Under the pieces are notes generated by a model. It saw only the letters and a list, made by a program, of their open reading frames with translations, made no database searches and was not told the origin of the DNA. From contig JBKHYJ010000061.1 in NCBI GenBank assembly GCA_046565505.1, forward strand, positions 62,001 to 126,000: a DNA stretch of 64,000 bases, written 5' to 3'. The stretch is from JBKHYJ01 sp046565505 (lineage in GTDB: Bacteria > Acidobacteriota > Blastocatellia > UBA7656). The position numbers were made by a program, and so were the translations under genes. This document shows positions 8,050 to 16,546 of the stretch, in pieces (positions within the stretch are counted from its first letter, which is position 1; each line of letters starts with the position of its first letter).

Positions 8050-9798
8050 ATGAAAGGCAACAGGCACATCCATCCGGCCGCGGCGCGGGCCGCATTACTC
8101 TACCTTCAGCTTTGCCTTTTCGTATTTGCATCCCCCGTTTCGGTTTCGGGCGCACAAAGCTTGGCGCCGCGGCGCGCGGCGCCGGCCGGGACTGCCGCGG
8201 AGGCGGCGACCGACGCTGTAAAACGCGGCGAAGGACTCAGACGCAAGTGGGACCTGGCCGCGGCGGAGGCGGCATTCCGCCAGGCCCTCGCTATAGACCC
8301 GACGAGCCTCGGCGCGGAACTCGGCCTTGCCCGCGTCGCCAGGGCGAGGTTTGATTACGCGGGGGCGATACGCTCGATTGACAGGGCCATCGCCCTACAC
8401 CCTTATTCGGCCGACGCGCTCGCGGAGTACGGCTCGACTTATGTCGCGGCTGAAGAGCCTTCACGCGCCGGCGCATACTTCGAGAGGGCGTTGCGGCTTG
8501 AGCCATCGAACGCGGCGGCGATCATCGGGCAGGCGACCGTCGACCTGCTGGTACGAAATTACGGGGGCGCGATCTCCAGGCTGCGCGACTTTCTCACCCG
8601 CGACCCGCAAAACAGCCGCGCGCACGTGGCCCTGGCGCGGGCGCTCGTCGAGAGCAACAAAAACAGCGAGGCCGCCGCAGAGGCGCAGCGGGCGCTCGCG
8701 CTCGACCCATTCGACGTGGAGGCCCTGAACACGCTCGCGTTCGTCAGGGCCTCCGAGCGCAAGCCGGGCGAGGTCCGCGCGCTGGCGCGGCGCGCGGTCT
8801 CGCTCGACCCGCTTAACGTCGCGGCGCGGCGGCTGCTGTCCCAATACGTGGATGGCCGAATCGGTTACGATCAAAAAGTCGGCCCGGCGGCGCGGGCGCA
8901 TTACGACAGGGGCCGCGCGCTCAAGCAGGGTGGCAAGCTGCGCGAGGCGGTAGCAGAATTTGAAGCCGCCCTCGGGATAGAGCCGCGTTATTACAGGGCG
9001 CTCGTGGCGCTCGGCGACGTGTGGCTTAGGGAAGGCGACTACGAGCGGGCGGCGACGGCCGCGCGGCTGGCTAGCGAGGTCGACGCGGACGGCGCGGTCG
9101 CGCACATGGAGTTGAGCTACGCCAACCGCGGCCTACAGGAGCGTGCGAGGATAGAGGCAGGCGGGACGGATTTCGCGGCCTCATATTACGCGGGGCCGGC
9201 GGCGCCGAGCTACGGGCTTACGCGCGAAATTTTCCCGAACTATGAATCTCTCACGCGCCGCCAGCAGGTGGTCATTGATCGGGCGGTCGCGCCGCTGGCG
9301 CGGTTTCTGCCGGCCCTCGCCAGAAGCAAAGCGCGTCACTACCTGCTCGCTTTCGACGAGCGCGTAAGCGACCTGGGCGATTTCGATGACCTCAACGAGG
9401 AGAAGACGTTTGACGGGCGCTACTATGCGAGCATCCGCGGCGTGGGCGGGCGCGTCACCGTTTCGGGCGTCGAGTACTTGGAGCTGGCGGCGCAGGGAGG
9501 CTTCAATACCGTCGCGCATGAGTTCGCGCACCAGGTGCACATAACCGCGCTGGGGAAACAGGACGTGGCCATTATACGCAACCTATACGAGAGTGCGCGA
9601 CGCGAAGGGCGGATGCTTGATTATTACGCGGCGGCCAACGAGTACGAGTACTTCGCGCAAGGGTATGAGGCATTCATCTCGGACCATAAACGCCCGTCGG
9701 CGGGCGTCACCGCGCGGCACACGAGCCAGGAGTTATTAACGCGCGACGGCCAGCTTTACTCGTTCCTCAAGAACCTGACCGCGGGCAAAAGGTCATAG
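8050..9798 (+). CDS. Secreted TPR-repeat metallopeptidase (HEXXH, gluzincin-like)
   Basis: 582 residues. An N-terminal hydrophobic signal segment (about residues 14-33) is followed by multiple TPR units (about 55-360; for example the AEAAFRQALAIDPTS and ALRLEPSNAAA helices) and a C-terminal zinc-protease domain. The zinc site is H490-E491-F-A-H494, with a likely third ligand in EYEYFAQGYEAF (Glu531-533). Related MA-clan peptidases with TPR arrays are common in Acidobacteria, acting outside the cytoplasm; the substrate is unknown. The gene starts 21 nt after the HD gene, suggesting an operon. Confidence 0.75.
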   Translation: MKGNRHIHPAAARAALLYLQLCLFVFASPVSVSGAQSLAPRRAAPAGTAAEAATDAVKRGEGLRRKWDLAAAEAAFRQALAIDPTSLGAELGLARVARARFDYAGAIRSIDRAIALHPYSADALAEYGSTYVAAEEPSRAGAYFERALRLEPSNAAAIIGQATVDLLVRNYGGAISRLRDFLTRDPQNSRAHVALARALVESNKNSEAAAEAQRALALDPFDVEALNTLAFVRASERKPGEVRALARRAVSLDPLNVAARRLLSQYVDGRIGYDQKVGPAARAHYDRGRALKQGGKLREAVAEFEAALGIEPRYYRALVALGDVWLREGDYERAATAARLASEVDADGAVAHMELSYANRGLQERARIEAGGTDFAASYYAGPAAPSYGLTREIFPNYESLTRRQQVVIDRAVAPLARFLPALARSKARHYLLAFDERVSDLGDFDDLNEEKTFDGRYYASIRGVGGRVTVSGVEYLELAAQGGFNTVAHEFAHQVHITALGKQDVAIIRNLYESARREGRMLDYYAAANEYEYFAQGYEAFISDHKRPSAGVTARHTSQELLTRDGQLYSFLKNLTAGKRS

Positions 9799-10092
9799 CT
9801 CCCGGCGAGGGAAACGCGGCCAGACGCGGGCCCTCGTCGCGCGGTGTAACTTCAGACGTGGGCCATCGAATTGCGAACTGGGCGCTTGCGTTTCAGGGTC
9901 TTTGCTTGACAAAAAATATAGCCGCGTGCGACCATAAAATCGGAGCTTTTCCTGTGAGTGACGACAGCAACTCCGATCTGCTCCGCAAGCATCCTAGAGT
10001 TGCATCAATTTCAGTACAATCACTTAAGGTATCGATAGAGAGTCGTTTCGAGTGCGCTCGGAATAAATCAGTTTATAGAGGAGTATCGTCTG
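9799..10092 (+). other. Intergenic region before the periplasmic repeat protein
   Basis: About 290 nt with no convincing gene. It has a TTGACA at 9906-9911, but the nearest AT-rich -10 (CATAAA at 9933) is 21 nt away, so the promoter is doubtful. AGAGGAG just before 10093 is the ribosome site of the next gene. Confidence 0.4.
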
Positions 10093-11238
10093 ATGAAAAG
10101 ATCAGTAATGATGATGGCGGCGCTCACCTTCATGCTGGCGCTGTTTGTGCCCCTAATCTCAGCTCAGACGCAACCGGCAGCCGGGTCTCAACCGGCCGCG
10201 GCGCAGGACCCGGCCAAAGAAGAGTACGACGCTTACACGGCCTGGTACACCGCATACAAGGCTCAGGATAGCGCGAAGGCGCTTGAATTGGGCAAGGCTT
10301 TCATAGCCAAGTTCCCCAACAGCAAGTACACAGATTTTATTAAGAAGGATAATTTGCGCCAGCGCGGCCTGCTGTACGCCAAGGCGGCAAAGGAAAAGAA
10401 CACGGCGGAGATGATACGCATCGGCAAGGAGGTGCTCGCCGACGACCCCGACAACCTCGATTACCTCAGCGCGATGGCCGTCCAACTGAGCACGGACGAA
10501 TTATACGCCACGCCGGCTAACTTCACGCACGCGGCGGAGGCGAGCGAATTCACCGAGCGCGCCATACGACTCATCGAGGCGGGAAAGACTCCGAGCGGCG
10601 ACCCATCCAAGTTCGACAAGAACAAAACGCTCGCCTATTTCCACCGGACGCTGGCAGTAATAGAGGACCACAACAAGAATACCGACAAGGCGCTTGAGCA
10701 TTACATGGCGGGCGCGAAGCTCGAGCCGATGAACGCGACGAATTACTTTAATTGCGGCCGACTGCACCAGATAAAATACCGCGCCGCCGCCGAGAAGTAC
10801 GGCGCCCTGCCGCAGGCAGATCGCGACGCCGCCCCGGCTGAAATGAAGCCGGAAGTTAAGGCTACCCTTGATGAGCTGAACAAAGAGGCCGACGCGGTTA
10901 TTAACTGCTGGGTGCGGTTCCTGGGGCTGACCGCCACCGACATGAAGGGATGGGAGAGCAGCCGCCCGCAGGTGGAGACCGCGGTCACTCAGCTATACAA
11001 GTACCGCCATAATGATTCGACCGAAGGCTTGCAGAAACTGATAGACCAGAATAAAGGCGCGGCCCCTGTCAGCATGCCCACCCCGACCGAGCCGTCCGCG
11101 TCCGGCAACGCTTCGTCAGGCTCCGGCACAGCGCCCGCGAAGCCCGTCGCGGACCAGAGCGCGACTATGAGCAAGCCCGGCGCCGCACCCGCGAAAGCCA
11201 ACACCGCGCCCGCAAAGCCGAACGGCAAGAAGCCCTGA
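10093..11238 (+). CDS. Exported TPR-like protein of unknown function
   Basis: 381 residues with an Sec-type signal peptide (charged KR start, hydrophobic 6-22, cleavage likely near ISAQ-TQ). The body is alpha-helical with TPR-like patterns (for example ALELGKAFIAKFPNSKY and ALEHYMAGAKLEPMNATNYF). The tail (about 325-381) is a low-complexity Pro/Ala/Lys segment that may span or bind the cell wall. A strong terminator follows, so it is probably a single-gene unit. No enzymatic motif is seen; a scaffold or assembly role is only a guess. Confidence 0.7.
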   Translation: MKRSVMMMAALTFMLALFVPLISAQTQPAAGSQPAAAQDPAKEEYDAYTAWYTAYKAQDSAKALELGKAFIAKFPNSKYTDFIKKDNLRQRGLLYAKAAKEKNTAEMIRIGKEVLADDPDNLDYLSAMAVQLSTDELYATPANFTHAAEASEFTERAIRLIEAGKTPSGDPSKFDKNKTLAYFHRTLAVIEDHNKNTDKALEHYMAGAKLEPMNATNYFNCGRLHQIKYRAAAEKYGALPQADRDAAPAEMKPEVKATLDELNKEADAVINCWVRFLGLTATDMKGWESSRPQVETAVTQLYKYRHNDSTEGLQKLIDQNKGAAPVSMPTPTEPSASGNASSGSGTAPAKPVADQSATMSKPGAAPAKANTAPAKPNGKKP

Positions 11239-11271
11239 AGGTGACCCGCACGGCGTGAGGATATATCTGGG

Positions 11272-11302
11272 AGCCAGCCCTCGGCGGAGGGCTGGCTTTT
11301 CT
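11272..11302 (+). terminator. Intrinsic terminator
   Basis: An 11-bp perfect stem (arms 11272-11282 and 11287-11297) with a GGCG tetraloop, followed by TTTTCTCT. It lies 34 nt after the stop at 11238 and separates this gene from rnc. Confidence 0.85.
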
Positions 11303-11379
11303 CTCGTTCGCCGACCGACCTCCCCAGACCTAAAATCGCCATGCCGGCCGGTTCAGGCTGACGGGCGGTCACTTTTGTA

Positions 11380-11388
11380 TGCTATATT
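11380..11388 (+). promoter_or_regulatory. Extended -10 promoter for rnc-lepB
   Basis: TGCTATATT, that is TGn followed by TATATT (five of six). No good -35 is seen, as is usual for extended -10 promoters. The predicted start is about 33 nt before the rnc ATG. Confidence 0.45.
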
Positions 11389-11427
11389 GTCAGGGCGGGC
11401 GAGATTAAGGCTTGCCCGAAGCGCGTT

Positions 11428-12468
11428 ATGATTCTACTCGAACGCGAAAAATTGCTTTCCGAGCTTGAGCAAAAGATCGGTTACTCTTTCCGCTCGCGCG
11501 CGCTGCTTGACCGCGCGCTCACTCACCGCTCATTCGCCAACGAGCGCGCGGCAGAAAAATGTTTGCACAACGAGGCGCTGGAATTCCTGGGCGACGCCGT
11601 GCTCGGGTTCATCGTCAGCGCGTGGCTGCTAGAGCGTTTCCCCGAGCTTTCCGAAGGGAAGCTGTCGAAGATGAAAGCCTACCTGGTGAGCGAGGCGAGT
11701 CTCGTCGAGCTTGCCGAGGATATAGACCTCGGCCGCTACATCCTTCTCAACCGCGGCGAGGAGAAGACGGGCGGGCGACAAAAACGGGCGCTCCTGGCCG
11801 ACGCTTACGAGGCGCTCATAGGGGTGCTTTACATTGATGGCGGGATCAGTGTCGCGGAGCGTTTCCTGCGCCATGAGCTGCGCCATAAGGTGACCGCTAT
11901 AGACCCGACCTCCATGATAGGGACCGATTACAAATCGGCGCTACAAGAGCAGCTACAGGCGGCGGGGGCGTCCGCCCCGGATTATGCGGTGGTCGAGGTC
12001 CTCGGGCCCGACCACCGTCGCACGTTCCGAGTCGAGCTTCGCGTGGCAGGCCGCCCGGTGGCGCGCGGCGAAGGTCACACCATTAAGATCGCACAACAGG
12101 ATGCCGCCCGTGCCGCACTCGCAGACCCCGCGGCCCTCCGCCGCTTAGCAGGCGGAGAGGGCTACGTCCCGCCGGTCGATGGCGATGAAGGCCAGGCATT
12201 CGGCGGCTTCGAGGCCGCGCCGGAGCGCGGATTATCATCGGAGGGTGATGACCGCCCATCGCATGCCCGCCGCGTCATGGACGGCGCGCGCGATTCATTT
12301 GAGCGAATGGGCGGCCGCGAAGAATCGGACGCGACATCGGACGCGACAATGGCTTCTCCGTCTTTCGGAGGGTCTGCTGGCGCGCGGCCTGAATCCGGCA
12401 GTAACATGGAACTTTCGGCCGATGCCGAAACAGAGGACGAAGCGCGCGGCGTCGCCACCGACGCTTGA
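11428..12468 (+). CDS. rnc: Ribonuclease III with long C-terminal tail
   Basis: 346 residues, longer than the usual 220-250. The catalytic domain is complete: NEALEFLGDAVLGF signature (48-61) and ADAYEALIGVLYIDGG, holding the Mg-binding Glu/Asp residues. The dsRNA-binding domain spans about 165-235 (DYKSALQEQLQ to KIAQQDAARAAL). From about residue 240 onward is a roughly 105-residue acidic, Ser/Gly/Ala-rich tail with no recognised domain. It processes rRNA precursors and cleaves structured RNAs in the cytoplasm. It lies 35 nt upstream of lepB, the reverse order of the enterobacterial lepB-rnc pair. Confidence 0.95.
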   Translation: MILLEREKLLSELEQKIGYSFRSRALLDRALTHRSFANERAAEKCLHNEALEFLGDAVLGFIVSAWLLERFPELSEGKLSKMKAYLVSEASLVELAEDIDLGRYILLNRGEEKTGGRQKRALLADAYEALIGVLYIDGGISVAERFLRHELRHKVTAIDPTSMIGTDYKSALQEQLQAAGASAPDYAVVEVLGPDHRRTFRVELRVAGRPVARGEGHTIKIAQQDAARAALADPAALRRLAGGEGYVPPVDGDEGQAFGGFEAAPERGLSSEGDDRPSHARRVMDGARDSFERMGGREESDATSDATMASPSFGGSAGARPESGSNMELSADAETEDEARGVATDA

Positions 12469-12503
12469 ACTACCGGCGTAGAGAATTCGGAGTGACGAAA
12501 TTT

Positions 12504-13481
12504 ATGAGCGACGAATTGGATTTGAGAACTGAGGAGCAGGCCGCCCGGGCCGGCAGGCCCGACGTGCGCGAGGTGAGCGCGCCGCGCGAGTTGCCGCCGC
12601 CCGAGATACGAACTATGGACGTGCCGGAGAATAAGAAGCACGAGCCGCCCTTTAGAAAGAGTCTGCCGCGGGAGTACTTCGAGTCGGCCGTCGTGACGCT
12701 CATCATGGCCTTATTCGGCATGACGTTCATCGTCCAGGCGGTGAAGGTCCCGACGGGCTCTATGAAGGATACGATCTGGATTCAGGACCACTTGCTCGTC
12801 AACAAATTCATCTTTGGCCCGCACGAGCGGTTGAACCTCCCGCTATTCCCCACGCGCGATATTAAGCGGGGCGACGTGATAGTCTTCAAGTACCCCGTCG
12901 AGCCTCAGACCAACTTCGTTAAGCGCGTCATAGGCCTGCCCGGGGAGACAATCGAATACAAAGGCAACCGCGTATACATCAACGGCCAGGAGCTGCCCGA
13001 GCACCGCATCTACGTCGAGCGCGAGGCGAGCAGCAGCAGCCCGGACCCGCTCAAGCATGTCCGCGACGACGGCGCGCAGGCGGGCGCGCAGTGGACCGTC
13101 TATAATTACGAGGACGAAGAAGAGAGCGTCGCCGCGAGGTTCAGCGACGAGAGCGAGAAATTCGGCGTGCGACAGCCATCTAAAGTGCCCGTTAAAGGCG
13201 ACCCGGTGTCGGACGAGATCAAGAATAACCCTCACCTTCAGCACATATACGACGCGGACGGCGACGGGCTCTATGACAGCGACCAGTATTTCTGCATGGG
13301 CGACAACCGCGATAACAGCCTCGACAGCCGGTTCTGGGGCACGGTCCCGCGCAGCAGCATCGTGGGCCGGGCGATGTTCGTTTACTGGTCTATAGACCGC
13401 AGCGACCCGGGCTCGGGCAGCCTGCTGGTTGATTTCTTTACCAAGTCGCGCTGGTCGCGCACCGGCACGTTCATCAAGTAG
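12504..13481 (+). CDS. lepB: Signal peptidase I
   Basis: 325 residues from ATG 12504, which has GGAG 10 nt upstream; a TTG at 12465 in the same frame overlaps the rnc stop and is less likely. A cytoplasmic Pro/Glu-rich N-terminus is followed by one transmembrane helix (about 60-81), then the catalytic Ser86 (VPTGSM), catalytic Lys140 (NFVKRVIGLPGE) and the CMGDNRDNSLDSR box. About 100 residues between the Lys box and this box form an acidic insert relative to small family members. It cleaves Sec and Tat signal peptides on the outer face of the membrane; the many exported peptidases in the window are probable substrates. Confidence 0.95.
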   Translation: MSDELDLRTEEQAARAGRPDVREVSAPRELPPPEIRTMDVPENKKHEPPFRKSLPREYFESAVVTLIMALFGMTFIVQAVKVPTGSMKDTIWIQDHLLVNKFIFGPHERLNLPLFPTRDIKRGDVIVFKYPVEPQTNFVKRVIGLPGETIEYKGNRVYINGQELPEHRIYVEREASSSSPDPLKHVRDDGAQAGAQWTVYNYEDEEESVAARFSDESEKFGVRQPSKVPVKGDPVSDEIKNNPHLQHIYDADGDGLYDSDQYFCMGDNRDNSLDSRFWGTVPRSSIVGRAMFVYWSIDRSDPGSGSLLVDFFTKSRWSRTGTFIK

Positions 13482-13499
13482 CGAAGGGCGCGGGCGACT

Positions 13500-13985
13500 A
13501 TGGTTCCGCCCGACGCCCATCAGTCCCAAGGGGCCCGCGCAGTGAAATCAGAGCATCAGGAAGCCGCCGCGCACGCCGCGGCCACGGGCGGCGACGGACC
13601 CGCGCCCGAGGAATTGAATTCCATCGACAGGCAGTTGTTAGAAGTGCGCTCGCAGATAAGCGACCTGGGCTACGAGGTTGACTTACACAAGGCAGGCGTC
13701 GCCGCGTCGATGGGGGGCGGATTATTTTTGCTTTTACTGGCCGCGGGCGCGGGGTACGACCTGATGACGGGCAAGGCAGGCGTCTGGTCGCCTGTCGGCG
13801 TGACCCATGACCTGCTCTTATTTATCGCATGGGGGCTGGGGGCGGCGGGGGCGGCGTTGCTGGCGCAGGGGGTTGTCCGTCAGCGCGGCCGCGACCTCAA
13901 GCGGGAGGCACTGCTCGCGGACCTCGAACAACAGTACTCCCGCCTGCTCGAACGCAAGGGGGCCATCTCGCAAGAACGGCCATGA
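13500..13985 (+). CDS. Small membrane protein of unknown function
   Basis: 161 residues. A hydrophilic N-terminus contains a coiled-coil-like segment (about 40-60, LNSIDRQLLEVRSQI), followed by two hydrophobic helices (about 66-85 and 100-121) and a basic C-terminal helix with heptad character (LEQQYSRLLERKG). It starts 18 nt after lepB, so it is likely in the same operon. A GTG at 13543 is an alternative start. No family recognised. Confidence 0.6.
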   Translation: MVPPDAHQSQGARAVKSEHQEAAAHAAATGGDGPAPEELNSIDRQLLEVRSQISDLGYEVDLHKAGVAASMGGGLFLLLLAAGAGYDLMTGKAGVWSPVGVTHDLLLFIAWGLGAAGAALLAQGVVRQRGRDLKREALLADLEQQYSRLLERKGAISQERP

Positions 13986-13990
13986 AGAAA

Positions 13991-14028
13991 TTCGGCGGGC
14001 CACCACGCGGTCAGGGCGGCCCGCCGAA
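13991..14028. terminator. Hairpin between convergent genes
   Basis: An 11-bp perfect inverted repeat (arms 13991-14001 and 14018-14028, TTCGGCGGGCC and complement) with a 16-nt loop, lying between the stop at 13985 and the convergent stop at 14051. There is no T-tract, so it is a plausible bidirectional terminator or 3'-end stabiliser only. Confidence 0.45.
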
Positions 14029-14050
14029 ATCAAATCCAGATGAAGTGCCG

Positions 14051-14857
14051 CTACTGGCCGGACGGTTTATTGAACTTCGTATCCTCGACCGGAACGTTAT
14101 GCTTGACCTCTTCGACCTTTATCGTGAAGCTGATGGCCGGAGTGACCTGCCTGACCGTGAACGGCATCTTGATGCCATCTACCTCCCTGTAATCCTCCAG
14201 GTAAGTCTCAACGTGCATCTTGCCTTGCGGGGTCTCCGCCTCTCTGTCGCTGCGGAGCAGTAGACCGGTCTGTGTGTCGAAGTAGAGTTGGGCCGGGCTG
14301 CCTTCGGATGGCGTAGCCTCTACGACGTACACCTCTTTATCGCCCACCTTGTCTTTGCCCTTGACGGTCATCTTTGGATACATCTCTTTGAATTTGATGT
14401 CGGCGTAGAATTCTGCCTCGCGCTTCGCGGACACTAACTCACCGCCGCTCAATTCGCGCAGCCCGCTCGTGGGCTCCTGCGCCCAGGCGACCGCGCCATT
14501 GTAGCCCTGCTGGACTGTGCCGAAGCCGGGGATGTTGATTATCACCAGGTTCTTGTTAGGTGCCTTCGCGTACATCTCTATGGGCCCGCCCGCGCCCATC
14601 GCAGGAATCTCAAACGTCCCTTTGGAGACCCGGCTGGTCACTTTTTCGACCGCGGCTTTGCCGCCGATCGCTTGCACGAATTTGTCTAGTATCTGGTCAA
14701 CGCTCGGCAGCGCCGCGGCAGGTTTCGCGTCGGCAGGCTTCGTCTCCGCTGGCTTCGCGGGCTGCTGCCCCGCGGCCGGTTTCTGCTGACTGCCCTGCGC
14801 GAACGCTGATGCCGCAAGCATCGCGCAGGTGAGTGCCATCGTCATTGTTCGCTTCAT
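14051..14857 (-). CDS. Exported LolA/RseB-fold protein
   Basis: 268 residues from the ATG at 14857, preceded by AAAGGA; the frame is open further upstream but the signal peptide starts here (MKRTMTMALTCAM..., cleavage near AFAQG). A Lys/Pro/Ala-rich linker (about 22-50) precedes a half-barrel domain with the outer-membrane lipoprotein-sorting style of motifs (LYFDTQTGLLLRSD, DGIKMPFTVRQ). In Acidobacteria such proteins sit in the periplasm and may bind lipids or lipoproteins; the ligand is unknown. It lies about 100 nt downstream of the S41 peptidase on the same strand. Confidence 0.7.
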   Translation of the reverse strand: MKRTMTMALTCAMLAASAFAQGSQQKPAAGQQPAKPAETKPADAKPAAALPSVDQILDKFVQAIGGKAAVEKVTSRVSKGTFEIPAMGAGGPIEMYAKAPNKNLVIINIPGFGTVQQGYNGAVAWAQEPTSGLRELSGGELVSAKREAEFYADIKFKEMYPKMTVKGKDKVGDKEVYVVEATPSEGSPAQLYFDTQTGLLLRSDREAETPQGKMHVETYLEDYREVDGIKMPFTVRQVTPAISFTIKVEEVKHNVPVEDTKFNKPSGQ

Positions 14858-14898
14858 GATTTTATCCTTTCTTACCCTAAACAGTGATGAGTGATAAA

Positions 14899-14970
14899 TA
14901 AAACGTAATGAGTCATGCGTGACGGCCGTGGCCTGCGACGCCCGTGTCACGCATCACGCATCACGTTTTA
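14899..14970. repeat. 25-bp imperfect inverted repeat overlapping the S41 stop codon
   Basis: Arms 14899-14923 and 14946-14970 match at 22 of 25 positions. The right arm contains CACGCATCACGCATCACG, a nested short repeat. It overlaps the last two codons and stop of the S41 gene, so the element supplies that stop. It resembles an intergenic REP-like palindrome. It could also end the S41 transcript on the minus strand. Confidence 0.6.
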
Positions 14971-16256
14971 CTTTTTCTGATCTGCTCGATCGCGGCCTCC
15001 AGTTGCGAGTCGCGGCCTTCGAGCAGAGCGCGGCGCGAGAGACTCACTTCAACATCGGGTCTGACCCCGCGCCCTTCTATCAGCACGCCCTTCGGGGTCT
15101 TAAAGTCGGCGACCGCGTATTGCAGCCGCGCGCCCGTGGGCAGTTGAATAATCTGCGACGGCAGGGCCGCGCCCATGCTCTGCTCCCCCACCACGGTCGC
15201 GCGGCCAAGCTCCTGAATCCCGGCCGCGAACACTTCGCTGGTTGACGCGCTGCCGCCATCGATCAGCACGACGACAGGCCCGGCGTACGCGCCCGCCTGC
15301 GGGAAGGCTATGAAGCTCAATTGAGTCGTTCGCATCTTCATGACGCCGAGCGAGACCTGTTTCGTTTCGAGCATCCCGGCTATGCCATTCGCCATGCCCC
15401 CGACCCCGCCGGGGTTGCCGCGCAGGTCTATGATGATCCCGGGCGCGTCGCTCATCTCGCGTATCGCCGCGCGTATCTTATCCATCAGCATGGTGACGAA
15501 TATGTTGAAGCGGATGTACCCGATTTTGTTCTCCAGCCGCTTCGACTCGAATTCCGTGTACTGGGGCGGGAAGTTCCCGAAGGCGGGAGACATCTCCCCT
15601 TTAAACCTTTCGCGCGTCACCACCGCCTCGCGCGGCTGGTCCTTCTCGTCGAGGTAGGTAATGCGGACGGGAGTGTCCGGCTTGCCGTTGATGCGACGGA
15701 GCACGGCGTGAATCATGAAGAGGCGTGTCATGGCGGGCGATTCCTTGCTCTTTAAGAATGGCCCGGTGATCTGCTCCACGGTCGCATCATCGACTTTCTT
15801 GATTACGAACCCCGTGCGCAGGCCGGCGCCCGCCGCGCTCGACCCCGGCTGGAGCCGCGTAATCACTGCCTGGTTGTCTATGAACCGGATGTCTATGCCG
15901 ATCCCGCCGCCTTCTGGGACCTTCGACTCGCTCTGGATTATGGCCTCGGGAGGGATGACGCGGAAATGAGATTGATGCAGCTCGCCGAGCATCTGCTGTA
16001 GCAAGTCGTAAAGCTCGCCGTCACTCTTGACCGCGCTCACGCGGGGCGCGTAACGCTCGCGCACCTTGTCCCAGTCGACGCCGCCGAGCGTCGGGTCGAA
16101 ATGCTTTTCTTTGACCGTGCGCCAGACCACATCAAAAGTTTCCTGGCGCAGGTCTGCCGCCGAGGCTTTCGCGCCGCCCGCCGCGGGCCCGGTCTGCGCC
16201 GCCGCGCTCGTAAGCGTCAAGGCGCATAGGTAAACAATCAGTGCGATCTTTTTCAC
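14961..16256 (-). CDS. S41-family C-terminal processing peptidase homologue
   Basis: 431 residues. I prefer GTG at 16256, 8 nt after GAGG, over the TTG at 16262, which is only 3 nt from it. Signal peptide (about 1-22), N-terminal helical region, a PDZ-like domain (about 90-170, GGIGIDIRFIDN to AGAGLRTGFVIKKV), and the S41 core with nucleophile block DGGSASTSEVFAAG. In Prc/CtpA the catalytic Lys sits 25 residues after the Ser (GKG motif); here the aligned stretch reads VVGEQSMGAALPSQ, with Ala at that position. So it is either a variant S41 using other residues or inactive. Periplasmic, probably protein quality control or processing. Confidence 0.85.
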   Translation of the reverse strand: MKKIALIVYLCALTLTSAAAQTGPAAGGAKASAADLRQETFDVVWRTVKEKHFDPTLGGVDWDKVRERYAPRVSAVKSDGELYDLLQQMLGELHQSHFRVIPPEAIIQSESKVPEGGGIGIDIRFIDNQAVITRLQPGSSAAGAGLRTGFVIKKVDDATVEQITGPFLKSKESPAMTRLFMIHAVLRRINGKPDTPVRITYLDEKDQPREAVVTRERFKGEMSPAFGNFPPQYTEFESKRLENKIGYIRFNIFVTMLMDKIRAAIREMSDAPGIIIDLRGNPGGVGGMANGIAGMLETKQVSLGVMKMRTTQLSFIAFPQAGAYAGPVVVLIDGGSASTSEVFAAGIQELGRATVVGEQSMGAALPSQIIQLPTGARLQYAVADFKTPKGVLIEGRGVRPDVEVSLSRRALLEGRDSQLEAAIEQIRKSKT

Positions 16257-16453
16257 TATCAATTCCTCAGTGGGCTAAGCTCGACAATCAGAGCGAGGGC
16301 CGCTTAAGTTGTACGATGATACGAGGACGAGACTCATCGATTCATCGCGATTAACTGCCATAAATTTTATCGCACCCTTCGCCGGGCGGACAAGGCGATG
16401 CGGGCGGGCCGACTCGCCCTTCTCAGAATTAATACTAGACCGGGGTCGGAATC

Positions 16454-16462
16454 TGATATAAT
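16454..16462 (+). promoter_or_regulatory. Extended -10 promoter for the M36 peptidase
   Basis: TGATATAAT: an exact TATAAT (16457-16462) with a TGn extension. No clear -35. The predicted start is about 78 nt before the GTG at 16547. Confidence 0.6.
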
Positions 16463-16546
16463 TTTTCGGCCAATTCAGTTCATATAACCCATTGTCAGTT
16501 CGCCGTCTCTTCGGGTTAGAAGAGCGGCTTCCGAGGGAGATTCGCA

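Noticed and set aside
9906..9940. TTGACA promoter before 10093
   Set aside because: The only AT-rich -10 candidate is at a spacing of 21 nt or more, too far.
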